Below, one piece after another: positions 1 through 5,524 of a DNA stretch of 5,524 bases (within the stretch, counting starts at the first letter, position 1; the number at the start of each line of letters is the position of its first letter). The stretch is from NCBI GenBank assembly GCA_007135745.1, contig SLIH01000411.1, forward strand, positions 1-5,524, given 5' to 3'. Below the pieces are notes generated by a model that worked only from the letters and a program-made list of their open reading frames with translations, made no database searches and was not told the origin of the DNA. A program made the position numbers and the translations under genes. The DNA comes from Halomonas sp. Lineage in GTDB: Bacteria; Pseudomonadota; Gammaproteobacteria; Pseudomonadales; Oleiphilaceae.

Positions 1-266
1 ACGGCGTCCTTGAGCTGCTTGCCCGCCTTGAATCCGACGGATTTGCTCGCGGGGATATTCATGGGCGCGCCGGTCTGCGGATTGCGGCCGGTGCGGGCGC
101 TGCGTTCCCGAATACTGAAGCTGCCAAAACCGGGCAGCGAGACGCCCTCGTCCCGGGCCAGTGCTGCCCCGATCTGATCCGTGATCGCATTGATGACTTC
201 CTGAGCCTTCCCTTTCGATAGGCCTGTATCCTCAGCAATGGCTGCGGCAAGTTCCGGTTTTCGCAT
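1..266 (-). CDS. hup: HU family DNA-binding protein (partial, 3' end beyond window)
   Basis: Small basic nucleoid protein of the HU/IHF family, which forms dimers that bind and bend DNA with little sequence specificity. Reading leftward from ATG 266-264 gives 88 residues with no stop. HU proteins are about 90 residues, so only the last few codons are missing. Seen in the sequence: the N-terminal helical dimerisation part (starts MRKPELAAAIAEDTG), the GFGSF turn at residues 46-50, the DNA-arm motif GRNPQTG at 60-66 with the tip proline at 63 that intercalates in HU, and the closing FKAGKQLKDAV. The start is supported by AGGAG (274-278 on the plus strand, read in reverse) 7 nt upstream of the ATG. 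It is transcribed away from the TRAP cluster and shows no functional link to it. The RNPQTG arm and the ending favour HU over IHF, but I cannot assign the alpha or beta subtype. Confidence in the family is very high. Confidence 0.96.
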   Translation of the reverse strand, partial: MRKPELAAAIAEDTGLSKGKAQEVINAITDQIGAALARDEGVSLPGFGSFSIRERSARTGRNPQTGAPMNIPASKSVGFKAGKQLKDA

Positions 267-325
267 CGTTTTTCTCCTTTCTGGCTTGAAACAGGGCGCA
301 CCTTGGTGCCCCCGATACATCTTCA

Positions 326-353
326 GGTATAGACGGCAGAGCCGGCCTGTCAA
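326..353 (-). promoter_or_regulatory. Putative sigma-70 promoter of the HU gene
   Basis: On the minus strand there is a perfect -35 TTGACA (353-348), a 16-nt spacer, and the -10-like TATACC (331-326; four of six match TATAAT). Transcription would start near 319, leaving a leader of about 50 nt before the HU start codon. The perfect -35 and the correct orientation make this the best promoter match in the window. The start site itself is inferred. Confidence 0.65.
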
Positions 354-450
354 ATCCCTTTCCTCCAGTTTGCATTCATGGCACTGAAGCCGGGGGTGAA
401 AAGCCCTGGAGATCCGCCCAATTCTTTCTGTTGTTTCACTGCTTTGAGGT

Positions 451-465
451 ATTTGTCTCACAAAT
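451..465. promoter_or_regulatory. Perfect inverted repeat, candidate GntR/FadR-type operator
   Basis: ATTTGT-CTC-ACAAAT is a perfect 6-bp inverted repeat around a 3-nt centre. Its core TTGTCTCACAA fits TNGTNNNACNA, the general operator consensus reported for the FadR subfamily of GntR regulators, which commonly control uptake and catabolism operons including TRAP transporters. It lies 142 bp upstream of the lipoprotein start and about 100 bp upstream of the HU -35. No regulator gene is present in the window, so the assignment rests on the motif alone. Confidence 0.4.
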
Positions 466-504
466 TTCCTGACGGGTTGGCCATAATGTCCGCCTGACAA
501 AAGT

Positions 505-517
505 TAACAAACTGTTA
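505..517. promoter_or_regulatory. Short inverted repeat TAACA-AAC-TGTTA
   Basis: This is a perfect 5-bp inverted repeat with a 3-nt centre, 90 bp upstream of the lipoprotein gene. It sits just downstream of a -35-like CTGACA (494-499), where a repressor or a second regulator could act. I do not recognise the motif, and a 5-bp arm can occur by chance. Confidence 0.2.
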
Positions 518-607
518 CGCCCGCGCTGATTCACTGGTGCGCGTGCCGAGACGCCAGCTCAGATACGGCGTGATCCGCTGATCCAACGATAAAAAACAGG
601 AAGGAAA

Positions 608-1657
608 ATGCTTCGAGCCAATGGTTACTCCTTTTTCCGAGCCATGTTCGCTGTTGCCCTGGTGGCTTTGCTCACCGGCTGCGGTGCCGCCCTTGAGCGC
701 CACATGCAGAAAACCAGTGGCGAGGTTATGCAGTCGTTATCACGAAACCACACGCTGCCCTACCAGCTGGAGCAGGATGATGCGCACATGGCCTGTTCCA
801 TGGCGGAAGCAACAACGCCGATGATGATGGCTTTCGGACGGGTCACTACCACGCCGAATCAATTGGGTGTGACCATGAGTCTCTCGGCGGGGGCCTGTGC
901 CGAGGAGCGCGGTCGAGAGCTTGAATACGCCTACCAGAAGCACATGCGGGACCGCAACGTGGCCCAGGCGCGTGATGCACGCTACGCCTCCCATCGACAC
1001 TATCGCATTGCCGCCAAGCGCTATCACCGCAGCTGGCAATACCTCAATGTGCATTACGGAGACGTGGGCCAGGGTGACTGCCCGACGGAGGAATTCAACG
1101 ACGATCTGGATGAATTCATTTACCTCAATGGGCTTCTGGCCGGGCTCCAGGCAATGAATGCTGAAACCAAGGCCAGCCAGTCACTGGGTGTGGCGACCAA
1201 TATTCCCGCGCGGGTGGAGCGTGCTGCTCAGTGTCTGGATGATGACAAGTGGTGGGGGGCTCCCATGGCGCTGCGTGCCGCCATCTGGTCGATGCTGCCT
1301 TCCACCATGCCGGAGGGTGAAGATCCCTTTGAGCGGCTCGAGGAAGCAGGCCGTAAAGGTGAAGAGGCCGGAGTGAGATTGCCTCACGTCATGCACGCGA
1401 TTGCTGCCGATAATGCGGGTGACAATGAGCGTGTCCGGCGCGTGATCCGTCGTCATGCCGAAGCGATCAACGAAAATAACGCGGCCCGTCACTGGGTGAT
1501 GGTCGACGAGAACGCGACCCTGAATATTCTCGCGCTGTCAGATCGGCTCTGGATTGAAAACACAGGACATCGAACTCCCACAGGGAAGCTGGGGACATTC
1601 TGGGATGATTCGGCTCCGGAGCAGGAAGAGGAAATTGACATGGAAGATTTCCTTTAA
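608..1657 (+). CDS. TatT-like TRAP-associated lipoprotein
   Basis: Predicted outer-membrane lipoprotein of 349 residues. Residues 1-25 form a lipoprotein signal peptide with R3 and R11, a hydrophobic stretch and the lipobox LTGC. Cys25 would be lipidated; Gly at +2 is not an inner-membrane retention signal. The mature part is largely helical and rich in Ala, Glu and Arg. Two regions resemble the TatT family (TPR-like lipoproteins beside TRAP genes, typified by Treponema pallidum Tp0956): an Ala/Tyr/Arg-rich helix at about 121-146, and about 209-280, where CLDDDKWWGAP is followed by a P-x-G-E-D-P loop and paired helices. The C-terminus is strongly acidic (residues 338-347). Four mature cysteines (63, 97, 158, 209) could form disulfides. 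The start at 608 has AGGA 6 nt upstream; the next ATG (644) would remove both arginines of the signal peptide. It is first in the cluster, 57 nt before the first binding protein. The TatT assignment is from pattern memory and context, not a search. Confidence 0.8.
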   Translation: MLRANGYSFFRAMFAVALVALLTGCGAALERHMQKTSGEVMQSLSRNHTLPYQLEQDDAHMACSMAEATTPMMMAFGRVTTTPNQLGVTMSLSAGACAEERGRELEYAYQKHMRDRNVAQARDARYASHRHYRIAAKRYHRSWQYLNVHYGDVGQGDCPTEEFNDDLDEFIYLNGLLAGLQAMNAETKASQSLGVATNIPARVERAAQCLDDDKWWGAPMALRAAIWSMLPSTMPEGEDPFERLEEAGRKGEEAGVRLPHVMHAIAADNAGDNERVRRVIRRHAEAINENNAARHWVMVDENATLNILALSDRLWIENTGHRTPTGKLGTFWDDSAPEQEEEIDMEDFL

Positions 1658-1701
1658 GTCGACGTTGCTGCGAATACCCGGAAGCTGGATTCAGGACTGA
1701 A

Positions 1702-1706
1702 AGAGG
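1702..1706 (+). promoter_or_regulatory. Ribosome binding site deciding the start of the first binding protein
   Basis: AGAGG ends 8 nt before ATG 1715, a normal distance. A GTG at 1706 is in frame and would add three residues, but it overlaps this site and has no purine-rich sequence of its own upstream. ATG 1715 is therefore preferred. Confidence 0.6.
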
Positions 1707-1714
1707 TGGAGGTG

Positions 1715-2734
1715 ATGCCAGTAAAAACCGTCAGGCTCATCGCTTATACAATGGCCGCTCTACTCATGCTGGGGCAGGCCGCCAATGCAGAGGAAGGTGT
1801 CATTGAGCGCACCTTCTGTGTGTGGGATCCGGTGGGCTCCAGCGGCCGCCTGTTCAGTCTGATGCAGTCACAGCGGCCGATGGCCCTGGAATACGACGTG
1901 GATCTCAAGCTGCGTGCCTATACCAACGAGCATATAGCGGCCGAAGAGTTTCGGGCGGGGCAGTGTGACCAGGTGCTGTTGACCGGTGCCATGGCACGGG
2001 AATTCAATCGGTTTACGGGCTCCCTTGATGCCATGGGCGCGATCCCGACGGAAAAGGAAATGCGCATGATGATGCGTGTACTCAGTCAGGAGAGCGCTCA
2101 GCAATATCTGCGGGCAGGGCGTTATGAAGTTGCCGGGGTTCTTCCGGCGGGTGCGGTTTATCTGTTCCTGCGGGACCGCTCCATAGATCAGGTTGAAAAA
2201 CTCCAGGGCAAGCGGATTGCCACCCTGGATCATGATCGGGCGGCCGTCACCATGGTACGGCATGTGGGGGCTTCAGTGGTCGGCTCGACTACCACCAACT
2301 TTGCCGGTCGCTTCAATAACGGAAGCGTTGATGTGGCCTATGCGCCAGCCGTGGCCTATGAGCCCATGGAGCTATACCGGGGGCTGGCCGATAACGGGGG
2401 GATATTCCGCTACAAGATTGCCCAGATGAATTTCCAGATTCTGGTGCGTCATGAGCGCTTCCCTGATGACTATATCCAGGCGGTTCGTGAACATGCCCAT
2501 GAGAGCGTGGATGGTGCCTACGAGATCATCCGTGATGCCGAAGACACGATCGACGAAGACTACTGGATGTACCCAAGCGCGCAGGAGAAAGCGGAGTACG
2601 ATGGAATGCTCCGTGAAGTGCGAATACAGCTGCGTGATGAGGGCGTGTTTGATGCCAAGGCGCTGCGGGTGATGCGAGGCGTACGCTGTCGGGTGGATCC
2701 TTCCCGCGCGGAATGTACGGAAAACAGAGAATAG
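1715..2734 (+). CDS. TRAP-type periplasmic solute-binding protein, paralog A (AdeT-like)
   Basis: Exported protein of 339 residues from ATG 1715. Residues 1-25 are a Sec signal peptide (K4, R7, hydrophobic core) ending ANA before EEG. The mature protein opens with RTFCVWDPVGSSGR. A region at about 160-215 (LQGKRIA, then a long conserved block ending FNNGSVD) resembles lobe II of DctP TRAP binding proteins, where a Lys-Gly-Leu-Lys-x-Arg strand precedes a GxVDG-like turn. At the position of the substrate-binding Arg of SiaP (R147) I align Ala169. Four cysteines (35, 84, 325, 334) are all kept in the neighbouring paralog and suggest two disulfides. From memory it belongs with proteins annotated as putative solute-binding protein or AdeT1/AdeT2. 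An efflux-pump role is not supported, because it has no membrane helix beyond the signal peptide and sits with TRAP genes. The gene ends 24 nt before paralog B. Substrate unknown. Confidence 0.85.
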   Translation: MPVKTVRLIAYTMAALLMLGQAANAEEGVIERTFCVWDPVGSSGRLFSLMQSQRPMALEYDVDLKLRAYTNEHIAAEEFRAGQCDQVLLTGAMAREFNRFTGSLDAMGAIPTEKEMRMMMRVLSQESAQQYLRAGRYEVAGVLPAGAVYLFLRDRSIDQVEKLQGKRIATLDHDRAAVTMVRHVGASVVGSTTTNFAGRFNNGSVDVAYAPAVAYEPMELYRGLADNGGIFRYKIAQMNFQILVRHERFPDDYIQAVREHAHESVDGAYEIIRDAEDTIDEDYWMYPSAQEKAEYDGMLREVRIQLRDEGVFDAKALRVMRGVRCRVDPSRAECTENRE

Positions 2735-3781
2735 ACTTTTCACAGAGGACAGACTCAAATGATGATGGCGGGGAAGACTTTAAGGGCTCTGGTTGTGGCT
2801 GCAGCCAGTGTGATGCTGCTGGGACAGCAGGCCCATGCCGACGACGAGGTGGTTGAGCGTACTTTCTGTGTGTGGGATCCGGTGGGCAGCAATGGTCGTC
2901 TGTTCAGCCTGATGCAATCACAGCGGCCCCTGGCCCTTGAGCAGGGTGTGGACCTCAAGATGCGCGCCTACACCAATGAGCATATTGCCGCAGAAGAATT
3001 CCGTGCGGGGCAATGTGACAAGGTGCTTCTGACGGGCACCATGGCTCGTGATTTCAATGAATTCACCGGCTCGCTCGACGCCATGGGGGCCATCCCCGGG
3101 GAAGAGGAAATGCGCATGCTGATGCGGGTGCTCAGTCAGGACAGTGCCCGTCAGTATCTGCGCAACGGAGAATATGAAGTGGCAGGTATTCTGCCAGCCG
3201 GATCTCTCTATCTGTTCCTGCGTGATCGCTCCATTGACTCGGTGGAGAAACTGCAGGGTAAGCGGATTGCCGTGCCTGATCATGATCGCGCGGCCGTCAC
3301 CATGGTGCGTCATGTGGGCGCGTCCGTGGTTGGTTCTACCACCACCAATTTTGCCGGTCGCTTCAACAACGGCAGTGTCGATGCCGCACCTGCACCCGCC
3401 GTGGCGTATGAGCCTATGGAGCTGTATCGCGGTCTGGCGGAAAATGGCGGTATCTACAATTACAAGATCGCCCAGATGAATTTCCAGATCATTGCCCGTC
3501 ACGAACGTTTCTCCGAAGAGTATCTGGAGGCCGTGCGAGAGCATTCGTTCAACAGTGTGGATGGAGCCTACGACATTATTCGCGAAGCCGAAGAAACCAT
3601 CGATGAGAACTACTGGATGCATCCGTCCGCCCAGGAAAAAGCCGAGTATGACGAGATGGCCCGAGGTGTACGTATTCAGCTGCGCGATGAGGGGGTGTTC
3701 GACGAAACGGCTCTGCGGGTAATGCGCGGCATTCGTTGCCGTACCCAGCCAGACCGAGCTGAATGTACGGAGAATTCTGAA
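1805..3781 (+). repeat. Tandem gene duplication (two copies of 927 bp, offset 1050 bp)
   Basis: Codons at 1805-2731 and 2855-3781 align without gaps over 309 residues, with about 52 amino-acid differences. Synonymous sites have diverged widely: in the identical 35-residue block (2228-2332 and 3278-3382), 15 codons differ, all silently. The duplication is therefore old and held by selection, not a recent copy. Signal peptides and the short intergenic sequences are not alike. Confidence 0.9.
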
Positions 3782-3784
3782 TAA
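2759..3784 (+). CDS. TRAP-type periplasmic solute-binding protein, paralog B (AdeT-like)
   Basis: Exported protein of 341 residues, paralogous to the preceding gene: about 257 of 309 aligned mature residues are identical by hand count, with no gap. The signal peptide is residues 1-27 (K6, R9, hydrophobic core, ending AHA before DDE). AGAGGA at 2744-2749 lies 9 nt before ATG 2759; two further ATG codons follow at once, and the first has the best spacing. The four cysteines are conserved (37, 86, 327, 336). The position aligned to the substrate Arg of classical DctP proteins is Ala171. Differences from paralog A cluster in the signal peptide, at 170-175 (VP for TL), at 210-212 (APA for AYA) and in the C-terminal helices. 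Residues 174-208 are identical in both. The gene is directly followed by a strong terminator, so it probably ends the high-level transcript. Two close paralogs suggest related ligands or different affinities, which is inference. Confidence 0.85.
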   Translation: MMMAGKTLRALVVAAASVMLLGQQAHADDEVVERTFCVWDPVGSNGRLFSLMQSQRPLALEQGVDLKMRAYTNEHIAAEEFRAGQCDKVLLTGTMARDFNEFTGSLDAMGAIPGEEEMRMLMRVLSQDSARQYLRNGEYEVAGILPAGSLYLFLRDRSIDSVEKLQGKRIAVPDHDRAAVTMVRHVGASVVGSTTTNFAGRFNNGSVDAAPAPAVAYEPMELYRGLAENGGIYNYKIAQMNFQIIARHERFSEEYLEAVREHSFNSVDGAYDIIREAEETIDENYWMHPSAQEKAEYDEMARGVRIQLRDEGVFDETALRVMRGIRCRTQPDRAECTENSE

Positions 3785-3788
3785 ACAC

Positions 3789-3801
3789 CGCGATGTTCGC
3801 G
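3789..3801 (+). other. Small hairpin just after the binding-protein stop codon
   Basis: CGCGA-TGT-TCGCG forms a perfect 5-bp stem with a 3-nt loop, 4 nt after the TAA of paralog B and 1 nt before the terminator stem. It could protect the 3' end of the upstream message together with the terminator. It is short, so its role is uncertain. Confidence 0.35.
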
Positions 3802-3802
3802 T

Positions 3803-3830
3803 ACCGGGCCTTTTGTGGCCCGGTTTTTTT
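3803..3830 (+). terminator. Intrinsic (rho-independent) terminator
   Basis: A perfect GC-rich stem CCGGGCC / GGCCCGG (3804-3810 with 3817-3823) encloses a 6-nt loop and is followed by seven T residues (3824-3830). An A-T pair (3803-3824) can extend the stem. It lies between the binding-protein genes and the permease gene. It would end most transcripts after paralog B, with read-through or a separate promoter supplying the permease. Confidence 0.9.
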
Positions 3831-3875
3831 CGTCCCGAACCTTTCCAATAGCAATTCAGTCAGAGCCTGAAGTTT

Positions 3876-5524
3876 ATGCCTAAGCTGAGTCTTCCCAGTC
3901 GTCGCCCCATGGAGTGGATTTCCACTCTCCCTGTCTGTCTGATGTTGTTGCTGGTCGTATTCTTCAACACCAGTACGGACCTCCATAATCAGGTCCTTCA
4001 GGTCGGCGAAAGGATCTGGACCAGCTATTACCAGCTGCGCAGTGATCCGGTTGAACCCACCTGCGATCCGATGATCGATATTGATGCGGCCGTGGAGCGT
4101 GAGGTTGAGGCGCGCCAGGATGACGATCTGGCGGATCTTCTGGGAGAGGCGGAAGTTGACCGGGACGCTATCCGACGTTCAGTGGTGGCGTCCCAGCAGG
4201 CCTGTCAGGCTCGTCATCTGAGTTATCAGGACACCAAGGATCGAATCACACCTGCCGTGCGAATGTTCCGGGCAGTGGAGCAGGGCCTGGCGGAGATCAC
4301 GGAAACCGGGCCGCTGTTGCAGCGCCCCATTCTGCTGATCATGCTGATGATCTGTGCCGCCACGGCGACCCTGACGCGTCACCAGATTGCCATGCGGGCC
4401 ATTGAGTCGCGCCTTGATTATCGGGTGTCCTATTCGCTTCAGACCCTGGCCAATCTGTGCCTGCTTGGCTCCAGTTGGATTTTCCGCGAATTTTCCCACG
4501 AGACCATACCCAATATGCCAGCCGGCAGGGATCTACTGCATGTTCTCTGGATCGCCTGTTTCTCGGTGTTGAGCGCCGTCAGTCTGTGGCGATTGCTGCG
4601 CACCCCGGATGATCTCCATGACAATGGCAAGGTGGTACATGCCATTATGTCTGTACCCCTTTATGCCATCATGGGGCTGGTTTCGAGCGCCTACTTCTTC
4701 TCGGCCAGCTTCGCTCAGGGGGTCGGGCTTTATCTGAACGCGCTCATGGCCCACATCGATATCTTCGTTAATGTGGCGCTCTATGTCTGGGCTGGGATGA
4801 TGCTCAAGCAGACCCGTCTCGCGACCCTTGTGTTTGATGTTTTTCGCCCCTGGCGTATGCCGCCGGAACTGCTCGCCACGGTTGCGGTCATTGTGGCGGC
4901 CGTGCCCACGGCCTACACTGGCGCTTCAGGCATTTTCGTTATTGCTGCCGGCGCCGTGATCTATTCCGAGCTGCGGGCGGCGGGCGCGCGCCGGCAATTG
5001 GCGCTGGCAGCGACGGCGATGTCCGGTTCCATGGGTGTGGTGTTGAGACCCTGTCTCATTGTGGTTGTTATCGCCATGCTCAACCGCGAAGTCACCACCA
5101 GTGACCTGTTCACCTGGGGTGCCCTGGTGTTTGCCCTGAGCGCAATCATCTTCCTGCTGGTGACCATGACCATCAATCGCCAGGGTCCGATTCAGCTCGC
5201 CTCGCCACGCGAGGCGGTTCCGGAGATGCTGCAGGCGTTGCGTCCCCTGATTCCCTATGCGTTGCTCATTGTCGGGGTAGTCCTTTTCTACAATTACGCC
5301 CTCGGCGTCAGCCTTGATGAGTTCTCCGCCCCGCGCATCCTTCCGATCATGCTGATCAGTGTGCTGGTGTACGAGGCGCTTCGCTTCAAGGGGCGGGAAG
5401 TGGCGACGGCTGCCGGGCGTGGAGTTCACCGGGGCTTTGAGTCGACGCTGCGGTTTGCCACCAATGACACCACGGCGGAGATCGGTGCGCTGATGTTGCT
5501 CTTTGGGCTTTCAATCAGCCTGGG
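3876..5524 (+). CDS. Fused TRAP transporter permease (DctQ-like plus DctM), partial
   Basis: Inner-membrane permease of a TRAP transporter; 549 codons are open to the right edge and the 3' end is missing. DctM subunits are about 425 residues, so the full protein should be near 650-700. Helices appear at about 15-31, 149-166, 184-203 and 220-240 (DctQ-like, both ends inside), then the DctM part begins near 254. The DctM hallmark is at 347-402: YTGASG, then a helix, then GSMGVVLRPC, matching the TGSS...GTLGILIPP pattern of large subunits. Residues 32-148 form an acidic, helical extracytoplasmic insert with C63 and C110, absent from ordinary DctQ proteins. The basic loop R168-R183 supports an inside location after the second helix. 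ATG 3876 is the first start after an in-frame TAG (3849), but its Shine-Dalgarno site is poor, which with the upstream terminator predicts low expression. Membrane boundaries were judged by eye. Confidence 0.9.
   Translation, partial: MPKLSLPSRRPMEWISTLPVCLMLLLVVFFNTSTDLHNQVLQVGERIWTSYYQLRSDPVEPTCDPMIDIDAAVEREVEARQDDDLADLLGEAEVDRDAIRRSVVASQQACQARHLSYQDTKDRITPAVRMFRAVEQGLAEITETGPLLQRPILLIMLMICAATATLTRHQIAMRAIESRLDYRVSYSLQTLANLCLLGSSWIFREFSHETIPNMPAGRDLLHVLWIACFSVLSAVSLWRLLRTPDDLHDNGKVVHAIMSVPLYAIMGLVSSAYFFSASFAQGVGLYLNALMAHIDIFVNVALYVWAGMMLKQTRLATLVFDVFRPWRMPPELLATVAVIVAAVPTAYTGASGIFVIAAGAVIYSELRAAGARRQLALAATAMSGSMGVVLRPCLIVVVIAMLNREVTTSDLFTWGALVFALSAIIFLLVTMTINRQGPIQLASPREAVPEMLQALRPLIPYALLIVGVVLFYNYALGVSLDEFSAPRILPIMLISVLVYEALRFKGREVATAAGRGVHRGFESTLRFATNDTTAEIGALMLLFGLSISL

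Larger units (their letters stand above)
267..607. other. Divergent intergenic region between HU and the TRAP cluster
   Basis: This 341-bp stretch has no convincing gene. It holds the HU promoter near its left side, two perfect inverted repeats (451-465 and 505-517), and the ribosome-binding region of the lipoprotein gene (AGGA at 598-601, 6 nt before ATG). No rightward sigma-70 promoter is convincing. CATAAT at 482-487 resembles a -10 but lacks a well-spaced -35, and CTGACA at 494-499 resembles a -35 but lacks a good -10. A weak 5-bp hairpin (ACGCC 551-555 with GGCGT 567-571) lies in the probable leader. The weak promoter match would fit a transporter operon that depends on a regulator, but that is inference. 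Confidence 0.6.

Noticed and set aside
59..301. Minus-strand 80-codon frame overlapping HU
   Set aside because: It is in a different frame from the HU protein, which has a full set of family motifs and its own ribosome binding site.
390..410. Imperfect hairpin CCGGGG...CCCTGG
   Set aside because: The stem needs a wobble pair, it has no T-run on either strand, and it is too weak to call a terminator.
482..487. CATAAT as a -10 element of a rightward promoter
   Set aside because: No -35-like hexamer lies 16-18 bp upstream; TTGTCT (453-458) is 23 bp away and there is no TG extension.
897..1157. Plus-strand 86-codon frame within the lipoprotein gene
   Set aside because: Out-of-frame shadow with no ribosome binding site or recognisable motif.
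1706..1714. GTG 1706 as start of binding protein A
   Set aside because: It overlaps the AGAGG site that suits ATG 1715 and adds an acidic residue before the signal peptide.
2918..3622. Long minus-strand open frame (234 codons) inside binding protein B
   Set aside because: It lies fully antisense to a clear exported protein. Its translation is rich in His and Gly as expected from a reversed frame, and a similar frame opposite paralog A is broken into pieces.
4926..5429. Minus-strand open frame (167 codons) opposite the permease
   Set aside because: The plus strand continues the DctM helices and motifs here without interruption. The reverse product is a His/Gln-rich low-complexity string typical of antisense to hydrophobic codons.
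1..5524. Mobile element, CRISPR array, tRNA or other RNA gene
   Set aside because: No transposase or integrase motifs, no regularly spaced short repeats, and no cloverleaf-like sequence were seen on either strand.

Overview
The window looks like a moderately GC-rich gammaproteobacterium, probably a free-living or marine heterotroph. This is an inference from the HU protein, the codon use and the TRAP transporter content; no marker gene fixes the genus. It holds five genes. One HU-type DNA-binding protein gene lies on the minus strand and is cut by the left edge. A rightward cluster of four genes fills the rest, and its last gene is cut by the right edge.

Layout. Positions 1-266 (minus) encode HU, with a clear Shine-Dalgarno site and a good sigma-70-type promoter (TTGACA-N16-TATACC) reading leftward. 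Positions 267-607 are a divergent intergenic region. It contains two perfect short inverted repeats, one of which (451-465) fits the operator consensus of FadR-type GntR regulators. Positions 608-1657 encode a lipoprotein that matches, by eye, the TatT (TPR-type TRAP-associated) lipoprotein pattern. Positions 1715-2734 and 2759-3784 encode two tandem paralogous exported solute-binding proteins, about 83% identical without gaps over 309 residues by hand count. A strong intrinsic terminator sits at 3803-3830. From 3876 to the right edge runs a TRAP permease in which a DctQ-like four-helix part and a DctM part appear fused. A roughly 115-residue extracytoplasmic segment is inserted after the first helix.

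How the genes may work together (inference). The cluster looks like a TPR-protein-associated TRAP (TPAT) import system, a secondary ion-driven importer. Two soluble periplasmic binding proteins would capture ligand, an outer-membrane-anchored TatT-like lipoprotein would associate with them, and the fused QM permease would carry the ligand across the inner membrane. The terminator between binding proteins and permease would give much more binding protein than permease. The substrate cannot be read from the sequence. The binding proteins appear to lack the arginine that classical DctP proteins use to hold a substrate carboxylate. From memory, relatives of these binding proteins in Acinetobacter carry the name AdeT (RND efflux, aminoglycoside resistance), which the gene context here does not support.
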